64,000 nucleotides of DNA from Ilyomonas sp964249755. GTDB lineage: Bacteria > Bacteroidota > Bacteroidia > Chitinophagales > Chitinophagaceae. Below are positions 26,687 through 34,350 of this stretch, in pieces. A program made the position numbers and the translations under genes. The first letter of the stretch is position 1; each line of letters begins with the position of its first letter. A model generated the notes under the pieces. It was not told the origin of the DNA. It did not search any database and saw only the letters and a list, made by a program, of their open reading frames with translations. The stretch covers positions 310,001-374,000 of the forward strand of contig CAXUDB010000004.1 in NCBI GenBank assembly GCA_964249755.1. The letters are read 5' to 3'.

Positions 26687-28348
26687 TTAAAAGAAGATAA
26701 TATTTAAGAGAATGGTAATAATCAATAACACAATACTAAGTGGTGCTACGCGCTTGTACCATATTGTTTCATGTGCCTCCGGCTTATCGGTAAGCGCATA
26801 AACTAAGCCCCGCAAAGCATCGTCAGGCTTGGGTTTGGTAAGAATGCTGATTATAATCGTTACTACAAAATTGGCAACCCACGATACGGCGGCAACAATA
26901 AAAGCCTGTCCCATGCCGCTGCGAATAGTGTACAATGGCGCTATCCATCCGCCTTTGCCTTCAGCGATGGTGAAACCATGTGTAAGCGCTGCCGCGAAAG
27001 TGCCTGCCAGCAAACCGCAAAACGCACCATGACCCGTGGTTCGTTTCCAAAACATACCAAGCAAAAAAGTGGCAAATAAAGGACCGTTGACAAAAGAAAA
27101 CACTAATTGCAGGAAGTCGTTGATGTTGTTAAAACTCTTGGCAATATAAGCGGTAACTACAGAGAGTAAAATGCCCGCTACTGTAATGAATTTGCCAACC
27201 CATAGATAATGATTATCGCTCCTGCTTTTTACAAAATAAGACTGGTAGATATCAAACGTGAACACTGAATTGAAAGCCGTGACATTGCCTGCCATCCCAC
27301 TCATAAAAGAAGCGATCAATGCAGTAATGCCAACGCCCAGCATTCCACTGGGATAATAATGCGCAATAAGGGAAGGCAGCGTCATGGTATAATCCAGTTC
27401 GCCGTTTGCCGTTGTGGGAATGCGAAAGCCTTTAGATTGTAGGGCAGGCTGCATCAAAGCAAGGGCAATCACGCCAGGCAGCACCACAATTAACGGCATC
27501 AGCATTTTGGGAATAGCAGCCATCACCGGCGTGCGTTGCGCAGCACTCATGTTGCGGGCAATCATAGCTCGTTGTACCACCAGAAAATCGGTGCACCAAT
27601 AGCCAAACGACATTACGAAACCCAATCCAAAAATGAGCGACATAAAATTCAATCCCATCGGGTTGTTGTCTGCCTTATCCATGTATTTCCAGGCATGGGT
27701 ATATTGCGGGGCAAGATTGGCTTGTATATTAGCCCAGCCGCCGGCATCATGCAAAGCCACAATCATCAGGGGCGATAAGCCCAGCACAATTAAAAAGAAC
27801 TGTAGCACTTCATTATACACTGCACTGGTAAGTCCACCGAGGAATGTATAAACCATCACAATACCGGCTGCGAGCCATACGGATACATCGAAATCCCAAT
27901 GCAAGATAACCTCCAGCAGCTTTGCCAATGCATACAGAGAAATACCGGATGAAAACACCGTCATCACTGCAAAAGAAACGGCGTTCAAGGCCCTGGTTTT
28001 TTCATCGAAGCGCATAGATAGATATTCAGGCACGCTGCGGGCTTTGCTGCCATAATAAAACGGCATCATAAACACTGCTAAAAACACCATGGCGAAGATG
28101 GCGCCCACCCAATAAAAATGCACCGTCATGATGCCATATTTTGCACCTGATGCCACCATGCCCAGCACTTCCTGCGCACCAAGGTTGGCAGAAATGAAAG
28201 CGAGGCTGGTGATCCATAACGGAATGTTTCTGCCACTGGATAAAAAATCGTTGCTCGATTTGATTTTCTTCTTAATGAGAAAACCAACGGTAATGACAAA
28301 AACAAAATAAATCAGAATAATGAGATAGTCGGCAGTATGCAGTTTCAT
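26687..28348 (-). CDS. Sodium:solute symporter (SSS family, SGLT-like)
   Basis: 553 residues with about 14 membrane helices. Begins YLIILIYFVFVITVGFLIKKKIKSSNDFLSSGRNIPLW, and holds the SSS signature region (LISANLGAQEVLGMVASGAKYG, YWCTDFLVVQRAMIARN, ALIASFMSGMAGNVTAFNSVFTFDIY). Closest in look to sugar and inositol symporters. Divergent from an inositol oxygenase gene, so myo-inositol is a reasonable substrate by inference. Confidence 0.92.
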   Translation of the reverse strand: MKLHTADYLIILIYFVFVITVGFLIKKKIKSSNDFLSSGRNIPLWITSLAFISANLGAQEVLGMVASGAKYGIMTVHFYWVGAIFAMVFLAVFMMPFYYGSKARSVPEYLSMRFDEKTRALNAVSFAVMTVFSSGISLYALAKLLEVILHWDFDVSVWLAAGIVMVYTFLGGLTSAVYNEVLQFFLIVLGLSPLMIVALHDAGGWANIQANLAPQYTHAWKYMDKADNNPMGLNFMSLIFGLGFVMSFGYWCTDFLVVQRAMIARNMSAAQRTPVMAAIPKMLMPLIVVLPGVIALALMQPALQSKGFRIPTTANGELDYTMTLPSLIAHYYPSGMLGVGITALIASFMSGMAGNVTAFNSVFTFDIYQSYFVKSRSDNHYLWVGKFITVAGILLSVVTAYIAKSFNNINDFLQLVFSFVNGPLFATFLLGMFWKRTTGHGAFCGLLAGTFAAALTHGFTIAEGKGGWIAPLYTIRSGMGQAFIVAAVSWVANFVVTIIISILTKPKPDDALRGLVYALTDKPEAHETIWYKRVAPLSIVLLIITILLNIIFF

Positions 28349-28690
28349 GACAGCAATGGTTCGTTGGCTGAAAGTACAATATATTCATTTGCTGATTTCT
28401 TTTTTATTAGATAAAGAATTTGCCTATTGTATGATGATACATTGTATGAAACAAGTTGTGCGCATCGTTGTGAGGTACTAAGCAATCTATAGATGGCAGA
28501 GAAGTGGGCTTGTGAGTTAATGAAGCCATCAATTTAAGATTTATAATCAGCACTTACTGCATGGCACAGATTGCTTCGTTCCTCGCAATGACGTGCGCAG
28601 CCTTTTCCGGTTAGGTATTGCGTTCATCTTCTAAGAGCTATCCGGCAATCATTTTTTCTCTAACTTTAGCCCTCTTAAAACCGCATTGCC
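28349..28690. other. Intergenic region between divergent symporter and inositol oxygenase genes
   Basis: About 340 bases, AT-rich near the symporter. It must hold the promoters of both genes. A loose direct repeat (ATTGTATGA at 28427-28435 and 28450-28458) could be an operator, but there is no convincing conserved site. Confidence 0.4.
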
Positions 28691-29584
28691 ATGATTGCAA
28701 GTAAACAACATCAATTGTCCGCTGCCGAAATAAATCCGTTGGGTAGTCTTGACGAATGGGAAGACGCCGTATTGCAGCGTTATCCGGAACCGGACACTAT
28801 CGCTACTGCAAAAGGAAAGGAAGAATACCGCAATTATGAAGAGCCGGGACGCGATACAGTGCGTGAATTTTACCGGCTTAATCACACTCATCAAACGTAT
28901 GATTTTGTGCAGGGGAGAAGAGCTGATTACCTGAAGTTTGATAAGAAGAAAATGCCTGTATGGGATGCGTTTCAGTTCCTTAACCAATTAGTGGATGATT
29001 CTGATCCTGATACGGATTTGGACCAGTTTCAGCACCTGTTGCAGACCTCGGAAGCCATCCGTAGAGACGGTCATCCCAACTGGATGGTAGTAGTAGGTTT
29101 GCTGCACGATATGGGTAAAGTATTATGCTTGTTTGGCGAACCACAATGGGCTGTGGTGGGCGATACATTTCCCGTTGGCTGCGGCTATTCTGACAAGATT
29201 GTCTATCCTGAATTTTTTAAAAATAATCCTGATTACTACAACAAACGTTACAACACCCAATTAGGCGTGTATGAAAAGAACTGCGGGCTTCGCAATGTAA
29301 CCATGAGCTGGGGGCACGATGAGTATGTGTATCACATTGCTAAGGACAATTTGCCCGAAGAAGGCTTATATATGCTTCGCTATCATTCGTTCTATGCCTG
29401 GCACCGCGAAGGTGCTTACGACCACTTGCTTGACGACCATGACCGCAGCATGTTAAAGTGGGTAAAGCTGTTTAACCCGTATGATTTATATTCCAAGAAT
29501 CCAACACCGCCCAACTGGAACGAGCTTCGTCCTTACTATGAAGATCTGGTGGCAAAGTATTTACCGAAAGAGTTGAAATTTTAA
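28691..29584 (+). CDS. Inositol oxygenase (MIOX family)
   Basis: Di-iron enzyme cleaving myo-inositol to D-glucuronate. The 297-residue protein carries the HD-type ligands in HTHQTYDFV, EAIRRDGHPNWMVVVGLLHDMGKVL, SWGHDEYVYH and LRYHSFYAWHREGAY, with GDTFPVGCGYSDKIVYPEFFKNNPD for substrate contact. MIOX is mostly eukaryotic and is known from some Bacteroidota, where it is usually taken as horizontally acquired. The divergent symporter supports an inositol-use pair. Ends at the terminator at 29652. Confidence 0.94.
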   Translation: MIASKQHQLSAAEINPLGSLDEWEDAVLQRYPEPDTIATAKGKEEYRNYEEPGRDTVREFYRLNHTHQTYDFVQGRRADYLKFDKKKMPVWDAFQFLNQLVDDSDPDTDLDQFQHLLQTSEAIRRDGHPNWMVVVGLLHDMGKVLCLFGEPQWAVVGDTFPVGCGYSDKIVYPEFFKNNPDYYNKRYNTQLGVYEKNCGLRNVTMSWGHDEYVYHIAKDNLPEEGLYMLRYHSFYAWHREGAYDHLLDDHDRSMLKWVKLFNPYDLYSKNPTPPNWNELRPYYEDLVAKYLPKELKF

Positions 29585-29651
29585 AGAACAAAGAACGCAT
29601 AGGAAGTTTGCTCTGTATAACATAACTAGGTTGAAGCCTTAATGATATAAG

Positions 29652-29682
29652 AAATGCCTCGCATCAAGCGAGGCATTTTCTT
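29652..29682. terminator. Bidirectional terminator between MIOX and rtcB
   Basis: 11-bp perfect stem (29652-29662 with 29668-29678) with a short T-rich tail on the plus side and an A/T-rich side on the minus strand. It lies at the ends of both convergent genes and closes the minus-strand RNA-repair locus. Confidence 0.85.
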
Positions 29683-31136
29683 TATTCACCATCGACAAAA
29701 TTATCGCGATGTTTCTTAAATCGCGGCTTATGCACTGTGCCATCCATCTTCACAATCTTCGGGTAAAATACACCAACTGTTTCTACCAAATTCTTTTGCG
29801 CGTTCATTACATCATGAATGTCTTTATAAGCAAATGGCGCTTCATCCAAACCACCGCCAATCAGCTTCACGCCTTGCTTCTGCAACTCATCTTTCAAAGC
29901 CGTTTGCGTAATGCTTTTTATCGCTGCGGTTCGGCTCATCTTTCTGCCGGCGCCATGCGAGGCAGAATTGATGGAAGCCGCTTCGTCCAAGCCTTTCACA
30001 ATGAAGCCGGGCGCCGTCATGCTGCCGGGAATGATACCCAACACATCCTTTCCCGCAGGCGTTGCGCCTTTGCGATGCACAATCACTTCTTTGCCTTCAT
30101 ATTGTTCTTTCCACGCAAAGTTGTGATGATTCTCAACCCGTGTCAGTGGTTGTCTGCCTAACTGTTTTGCAATCTTATCATGAATCACATGATGACATGC
30201 AGAAGCATAGTCGCCCGCTAAATTCATCGCCATCCAGTATTCAATGCCTTCCTGTTCGTCTAAAGAGAACCACGCAAGGTTCGATGCCTCTTTCGGCAGA
30301 TGCCTTTTTTCTCTTGCCAGCTTTGTAAAATGGTTCGCAATATTTGCCCCTAAACCACGCGAACCCGAGTGCGACAACAAGCCTAAATACACGCCTGCTT
30401 CCAAGCCTAACACGTCATCTTTATGCGGAATTTCTACCACGCCAAACTCTACGAAATGGTTGCCCGAGCCAGATGAGCCAAGTTGTTTTACAGCTTTGTT
30501 CTGCAAGCCTTTTACAAACGGAATTTCATTGAACACAGAGCTATCCAACACTTCGTCATACGACACTTTCGAGAACTCTCTGCCAGCACCAAACAACGTA
30601 GCTTCGTTTAGTTCGCGCGTGAAATAATTTTCGCGGTTCAGCAACTCTTTCGGGTCAATGTCGAACACGCTTAAACACATACGGCAACCAATGTCAACCC
30701 CAACGCCATAAGGGATTACCGCATTTTCGGTTGCCAGCACGCCGCCAATGGGCAAGCCATAACCCGAATGTGCATCAGGCATTAATGCACCGGCAATACT
30801 GACCGGCAATTTCGCCGCATTGTGCATTTGCGATAGCGCGCCTTCCTCAATGTATTCTGCACCAAAAATGTTGAAGTGAACACCGTTGTTCAGCAATGCG
30901 ATTTCATCGTTTTCCGTTGCTTCTTTCGGTACTAATAAGTTTGCTATCGGCGATAAAGTTTCGTCTTCCAAAAACATCGCCGGCTCTACCAATATGTTTT
31001 TCAATATCGCCAGTGCATTATCTTTTGAGTGATGTTTATAATTCTTCTCCATCACATTCATCGCCACGCTCACTACCGGTCCTTCCGGGTAGCCAAGCGC
31101 ACGAATTTCTTTTCCTGTTACTGATAATGTTGCCAT
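29682..31136 (-). CDS. rtcB: RtcB-family RNA ligase
   Basis: Joins RNA 2',3'-cyclic phosphate or 3'-phosphate ends to 5'-OH ends in a GTP- and Mn2+-dependent reaction. All family motifs are visible: GVGVDIGCRMCLSV (metal-binding), GSSGSGNHFVEFG, LLSHSGSRGLG, HHNFAWKE, VHRKGATPAGKD, IIPGSMTAPG and SHGAGRKMSR; the last contains the His that carries GMP in studied members. About 484 residues; the start at 31136 (MATLSVTGKEIRALG) opens the family core, while 31160 would add 8 non-conserved residues. Last gene of the minus-strand locus with the AAA, ATP-grasp, Y-RNA/tRNA and TROVE elements. No RtcA cyclase or archease is present. Confidence 0.96.
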   Translation of the reverse strand: MATLSVTGKEIRALGYPEGPVVSVAMNVMEKNYKHHSKDNALAILKNILVEPAMFLEDETLSPIANLLVPKEATENDEIALLNNGVHFNIFGAEYIEEGALSQMHNAAKLPVSIAGALMPDAHSGYGLPIGGVLATENAVIPYGVGVDIGCRMCLSVFDIDPKELLNRENYFTRELNEATLFGAGREFSKVSYDEVLDSSVFNEIPFVKGLQNKAVKQLGSSGSGNHFVEFGVVEIPHKDDVLGLEAGVYLGLLSHSGSRGLGANIANHFTKLAREKRHLPKEASNLAWFSLDEQEGIEYWMAMNLAGDYASACHHVIHDKIAKQLGRQPLTRVENHHNFAWKEQYEGKEVIVHRKGATPAGKDVLGIIPGSMTAPGFIVKGLDEAASINSASHGAGRKMSRTAAIKSITQTALKDELQKQGVKLIGGGLDEAPFAYKDIHDVMNAQKNLVETVGVFYPKIVKMDGTVHKPRFKKHRDNFVDGE

Positions 31137-31192
31137 GTTATTTTTGCTTGCAGCAATCATGCTATTTGTTGATTGCTTTCTTTCTTATGCCT

Positions 31193-31261
31193 CCGGCTGC
31201 GGGTTTATCTTACATTTATTCGTTGTTTTAATAAGATAACTCCGCTATATCCCGCAGCCGG
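31193..31261. repeat. Long imperfect hairpin between the AAA ATPase gene and rtcB
   Basis: Outer arms 31193-31203 and 31251-31261 pair perfectly over 11 bp; inner arms 31205-31212 and 31232-31239 pair over 8 bp. In the rtcB mRNA it would form a stable structure just upstream of the start region. It has no T-tail, so it more likely protects or processes the mRNA than terminates it. Confidence 0.7.
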
Positions 31262-31293
31262 TCAGCTTTTGTTTTTTAAAAAGAAAAGGGAAA

Positions 31294-32369
31294 TCAATTC
31301 TGTATCAGTTCTTCTCTTCTAAAACCCAGGATTTGTACCTGTTTCGTTTCAAAGTTCTGCTCGTGTTGATTCGTAATTTCAGCCACTGTCATCGGCACTT
31401 CAATGCACCTGTCAAAGCCCAAATGATTACTCAGTTTCTGTGCTTTGGCAGCGCTTAGTTTTCCAAACTCATACTTAGCTATCAGCCTGCCTTTACGCAT
31501 CAGCGCACTGTTAATCATCGTCAGCGCACTGTTGAAGGTGCAGATGATTTGCACGTTCAGAAAATCTGCCAGCAAACCATCTGAAATGTTCAGCAAATTG
31601 CTTACCGCCGAGCTGCTGTTGGCGCGCCTGTCCATGATGATATTCTCTGCGTCTTCAATAATCAAAACCGTGTTCGGGTTATCAATCAGCAGGTCAATAA
31701 AATCGGGATTCATCAGGTTGCCCGCTACGTTTGGCGAGAGAAACAACAGCGCTTTTTTATCTTGCCAATCAGGTAACGCAGATACGTTGTTTTCCCCGTT
31801 CCCGGCAGTCCGTGCAGCAGCACAATGCCTTTGTCTTTCTTCTGGTTTAATCGCCTGCGTATGATGTCGTCTACGGCTTTAAAATCATCTTCATAAAACA
31901 AATCCAGATCGAGCTTCGTGCGCTTGATTTCCATTTCTTTCAGGTACATGCCATAGCTGTTTTGCACGATCAGGTTGATTTCAACCGGCTCGCGGCGTTG
32001 TCTTTCCTTAAAGCGATTGACCAGGGCAATTACTTCTGCCACAAAATCATCCTGCCTGTTGTTATGAAATACCTGGCAATAGTTTTTCCTGAATTCTACG
32101 ATAATTTCATTGTTCAGTATCACGATAGTCGTATCAAAACTGAAACGCTTCTTTTCTTTGTAAAACCATTGGTACTGATGAACATCCACAATCTTATCAG
32201 CGTATTGCTTTTTAAATTCAGTGAACGATTTTTCGCCATCAATACCATACCTGTATTGACTGCTTGGAAACTGGTTGAAATGATAGACATACAAATGCTT
32301 TGCTTCCATCAGTTTTCCTTTCAGAATTCCATCTGCATTAATCACTCTCTGGTGATTTGAGTTTTTCAT
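31294..32369 (-). CDS. Bcs1-like AAA+ ATPase, interrupted by a -1 frameshift at a slippery heptamer
   Basis: The N-terminal part (about 175 residues) is a family-specific domain; then comes Walker A (HGLPGTGKTTYLRYLIG). The first frame stops soon after, at 31725, while the remaining AAA domain continues in the -1 frame: Walker B (VLIIEDAENI), sensor 1 (IICTFNSAL) and an arginine segment (LMRKGRL). The change of frame is required exactly at A AAA AAG (31758-31752), which re-reads as lysine-lysine-alanine and gives an uninterrupted protein of about 358 residues. This could be programmed -1 frameshifting as in dnaX, a mutation, or an assembly error. It sits between the ATP-grasp gene and rtcB, and a role in remodelling RNA-protein complexes is an inference. 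Confidence 0.8.
31752..31758 (-). promoter_or_regulatory. A AAA AAG slippery heptamer in the AAA ATPase gene
   Basis: The sequence lies in the correct zero frame (codons ATA AAA AAG) and a -1 slip restores the AAA domain. A weak hairpin can form directly downstream (arms CGCU/AGCG with inner GUUU/AAAC). A termination product of 214 residues and a full-length product would both be made if the slip is programmed. Confidence 0.6.
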
Positions 32370-32477
32370 TTTTATTTTTTGAAATAGTTATTGAAATAAA
32401 ATCATAGCATTCACATGCTTATGTTCTTCCAGCTACTTCATTACAAGAGTGCGCATATACTTGGTTTTACATTGTTA

Positions 32478-33221
32478 TTACATATCGAATGCACATAAGT
32501 CATTTTGTTCTGTCAGCTCTGCCCATCGCGCCGATAAAAGCTTGCAATAGTCAGTAAAGAATAATCCATAAGAGCCTATACTAAACCCATCATTTACTTC
32601 AACCAATAAGGTTCTGCCATCTTTTGTTACGCCAAAATCCATAGCATAACCAGCGGGCGCAGTTACAAAATCTTTGACAGCAGATTCTATAATTTCTGCA
32701 TTATAATTAGCCTTCCAGTTTCCTTTATAAGGACGCACATCCAATATATTTCTATACCTCACAAATACACGCCATTCGCGTATAAACTCTACAGGTTCCG
32801 AAACCCAAACAAGCGTGTTCATTAGCTGATCTCCCGTGCCTCTCAGATCTGACAATGTTCTTATTACACGACCAGTAAACTTTTTTGTAAAACCCTTTGG
32901 TTTCACAAAGACATTCCATTGTTCAACATCAGCATCTATTTCATTAATGGTTGATGTCCATAGTTTTCTTCCCAGGTATTGATGCAAACAATCAGGATAA
33001 TCAATGGCAACAGGACATTGTTTATCTATATGTTGCAAAACACTTGTTATAAATTGGATAGAGCCAATAGTTACGCATTCATTATCATCTGCTGGCACTT
33101 GTTTGAAATCATCTATCATTATGATATGAAATCCCATATACTGAAAGCCTTCATAAGCTGTATAAAAGTTTATGTTCGATAAGTCTCCTTTTGCCGTAAA
33201 CTTTTCAAAGTATGCTCTCAT
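32478..33221 (-). CDS. ATP-grasp protein of the R2K/DUF4343 type
   Basis: 247 residues. The ATP-grasp core is seen in NVFVKPKGFTKKFTGRVI, EFIREWRVFVRYRNILDVRPY (the EWRVFV motif typical of DUF4343/R2K proteins), AGYAMDFGVTKDGRTLLVEVNDGFSIGSYGL (metal-binding Asp/Glu/Asn). ATP-grasp proteins ligate through an acyl- or nucleotidyl-phosphate; this clade occurs in RNA-repair gene neighbourhoods with TROVE and RtcB and has been proposed to ligate RNA, but that is unproven here. It begins 20 bases after the last tRNA of the array, in the same direction. Confidence 0.85.
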   Translation of the reverse strand: MRAYFEKFTAKGDLSNINFYTAYEGFQYMGFHIIMIDDFKQVPADDNECVTIGSIQFITSVLQHIDKQCPVAIDYPDCLHQYLGRKLWTSTINEIDADVEQWNVFVKPKGFTKKFTGRVIRTLSDLRGTGDQLMNTLVWVSEPVEFIREWRVFVRYRNILDVRPYKGNWKANYNAEIIESAVKDFVTAPAGYAMDFGVTKDGRTLLVEVNDGFSIGSYGLFFTDYCKLLSARWAELTEQNDLCAFDM

Positions 33222-33241
33222 AAATATCTATCTACTGTTAG

Positions 33242-33314
33242 TGGTGCCCTGAGGATTCGAACCTCATTCGCCGGAGCTTCAATCCGGAGCATAGACCATC
33301 TCTGCCAAAGCAAC
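33242..33314 (-). tRNA. tRNA-Phe (GAA)
   Basis: Anticodon stem CCGGA/TCCGG is perfect, loop TTGAAGC, T arm TGAGG/CCTCA with TTCGAAT. The acceptor stem has one mismatch (2-71) and two G-U pairs and the D arm is unusual, so it is a divergent tRNA-Phe, as seen in phage or accessory tRNA arrays. Confidence 0.8.
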
Positions 33315-33320
33315 AAAATA

Positions 33321-33468
33321 AACAGGGTAACAAGCGAAGGGAGCACGTAAGCTGCTCTAACCAATCTGAGCTACAGATCCATTTCTTTGTTTACTGTGGA
33401 CCTGAAGGGAATCGAACCCGTGACCTCTCGAGTAACAGTCGAAGTATCTCCTTTCTACGACACCTGTT
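33321..33468 (-). ncRNA. Y-like RNA 1, carrying a permuted tRNA-Asn-like core
   Basis: Outer helix AACAGG/CCUGUU, internal loop UGUCGUA opposite UUGUUAC, 8-bp helix with one mismatch, then AUACUUCG. The core follows in permuted order: hairpin with loop CUGUUAC (33432-33438, anticodon GUU of Asn), T arm (33405-33421), acceptor 3' strand (33398-33404), a 17-base linker, acceptor 5' strand (33374-33380) and D arm (33354-33371). The acceptor strands pair over all 7 positions. It is the most complete tRNA copy among the Y RNAs. Confidence 0.85.
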
Positions 33469-33470
33469 TG

Positions 33471-33542
33471 CTGGTTTAAAAAGATTCGAGCTCTTATCTC
33501 CTCATTCGTAGTGAAGTGTGCTATCCGTTACACCATAAACCA
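33471..33542 (-). tRNA. tRNA-Arg (ACG)
   Basis: Perfect 7-bp acceptor stem, 4-bp D stem, 5-bp anticodon stem with loop CTACGAA, and a T stem with one G-U; the T loop reads CTCGAAT. Anticodon ACG, read as ICG if TadA acts on it. Confidence 0.9.
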
Positions 33543-33543
33543 A

Positions 33544-33614
33544 GGGTTGATTTCGGGATTCGAACCCTGTTCCTCCGCTTCACAGGCGGACGCTTTACCA
33601 CATAAGCTACAACC
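33544..33614 (-). tRNA. tRNA-His (GTG), with degenerate acceptor stem
   Basis: Anticodon stem TCCGC/GCGGA is perfect with loop CTGTGAA. The D arm is normal. The acceptor stem shows only five clear pairs (GGUUG/CAACC) and the T stem three Watson-Crick pairs, so function as a normal tRNA-His is uncertain. Confidence 0.75.
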
Positions 33615-33635
33615 AACATAAATAATAAAAAACCG

Positions 33636-33709
33636 TTGACCCGGCAGGATTTGAACCTACAACCCCCGCATTAAAAGTGCGGTGCATCTGACCATTGAGC
33701 TACGAGTCA
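33636..33709 (-). tRNA. tRNA-Lys (TTT)
   Basis: 7-bp acceptor stem (TGACTCG/CGGGTCA with one G-U), 5-bp anticodon stem CCGCA/TGCGG with loop CTTTTAA, T stem GTAGG/CCTGC with loop TTCAAAT. The D stem has a bulged T. Confidence 0.9.
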
Positions 33710-33721
33710 ATTTTAAAAAAC

Positions 33722-33851
33722 AACAGGGCAAAAGACGAATAAAGAAAAGCTTATAAAGCCCGCTGCTTAGCCATTCAGCCATCATGTTGCATCAAACATG
33801 AGCAGGAATTGAACCTGCATGTACGAAGTATCTTTATTCTACGGCACCTGT
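33722..33851 (-). ncRNA. Y-like RNA 2, permuted tRNA-like core with capped acceptor stem
   Basis: Outer helix ACAGG/CCUGU, internal loop UGCCGUA opposite UUUUGC, perfect 9-bp inner helix (GAAUAAAGA/UCUUUAUUC), octamer AUACUUCG. The T arm GCAGG/CCUGC (loop UUCAAUU) comes first, then a perfect 7-bp acceptor-like stem (UCAUGUU/AACAUGA) closed by a 6-base loop, then a D-like arm and a small GCUU/AAGC hairpin. The internal-loop pair is C-G where Y1 has U-A, a compensatory change. Confidence 0.88.
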
Positions 33852-33856
33852 AACTG

Positions 33857-33929
33857 TTGCCCGGACAGGATTTGAACCTATATCACCAGAATCAAAATCT
33901 GGTATGTTGAGCCATTACACCACCCGGCA
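33857..33929 (-). tRNA. tRNA-Gln (TTG)
   Basis: Anticodon stem CCAGA/TCTGG, loop TTTTGAT with anticodon TTG. T arm ATAGG/CCTGT with TTCAAAT. Acceptor stem has one G-G mismatch. D stem GTGT/ACAT. Confidence 0.87.
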
Positions 33930-33932
33930 ATC

Positions 33933-34069
33933 AACAGGGTAACAAATCGAAAAGAGGCTTTTGATGCATTGCTCTGACCAGACTGAGCTATCATGTAATC
34001 AACATGAAAAGGATTTGAACCTTTGACCCATGCGTTATTGCGAAGTATCTCTTTTCTACGACACCTGTT
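33933..34069 (-). ncRNA. Y-like RNA 3, permuted tRNA-like core with anticodon stem opened
   Basis: Outer helix AACAGG/CCUGUU, internal loop UGUCGUA opposite UUGUUAC, perfect 8-bp inner helix (GAAAAGAG/CUCUUUUC), octamer AUACUUCG. Core: T arm AAAGG/CCUUU with UUCAAAU, acceptor-like stem closed by a short loop (CAUGU/ACAUG), D arm GCUC/GAGC, and AUGC pairing with GCAU where an anticodon stem would be. The Y-type stem therefore replaces the anticodon loop, as in YrlA RNAs. Confidence 0.9.
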
Positions 34070-34089
34070 TAGGATTTAGGACAATGCAA

Positions 34090-34231
34090 TTTTGAATGAG
34101 CAACAGGCGGGCAATGCACCGTTTTTGCTTGCACAAAAACATTGGCAGGATTCGAACCTGCTGTATTTGCCAGGTGACAAACATTCTTACCAGATGACGA
34201 AGTATCACTGCGCTAACGGCATCATTCAAAA
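34090..34231 (-). ncRNA. Y-like RNA 4, divergent core
   Basis: Outer helix of 10 bp (UUUUGAAUGA/UCAUUCAAAA), internal loop UGCCGUUA opposite CUGUUGC, an inner helix with a bulge (GCGCAGUG with CAUUGCCCGC), octamer AUACUUCG. The core has a T arm (GCAGG/CCUGC with UUCGAAU) and a capped 7-bp stem (GUUUUUG/CAAAAAC), but the D-like and a UUUG/CAAA hairpin precede the T arm, so the order differs from Y1-Y3. Confidence 0.82.
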
Positions 34232-34237
34232 AAGAGA

Positions 34238-34345
34238 TTGAAAGGGTAAAAAAACGATAAGTGCTTTTCATCATGCCGGAGACATGAAGGCCTGATTCGA
34301 ACAGGCTGTACCAACGAAGTATCACTTATCTACGACACCTTTCAA
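34238..34345 (-). ncRNA. Y-like RNA 5, short form without a D arm
   Basis: Outer helix of 8 bp (UUGAAAGG/CCUUUCAA), internal loop UGUCGUA opposite UUUUUAC, perfect 8-bp inner helix (GAUAAGUG/CACUUAUC), octamer AUACUUCG. Core holds a T arm (GCCUG/CAGGC, loop UUCGAAU) and a UCAUG/CAUGA capped stem; no D arm is recognisable. At 108 nt it is the shortest of the set. Confidence 0.88.
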
Positions 34346-34350
34346 ATATG

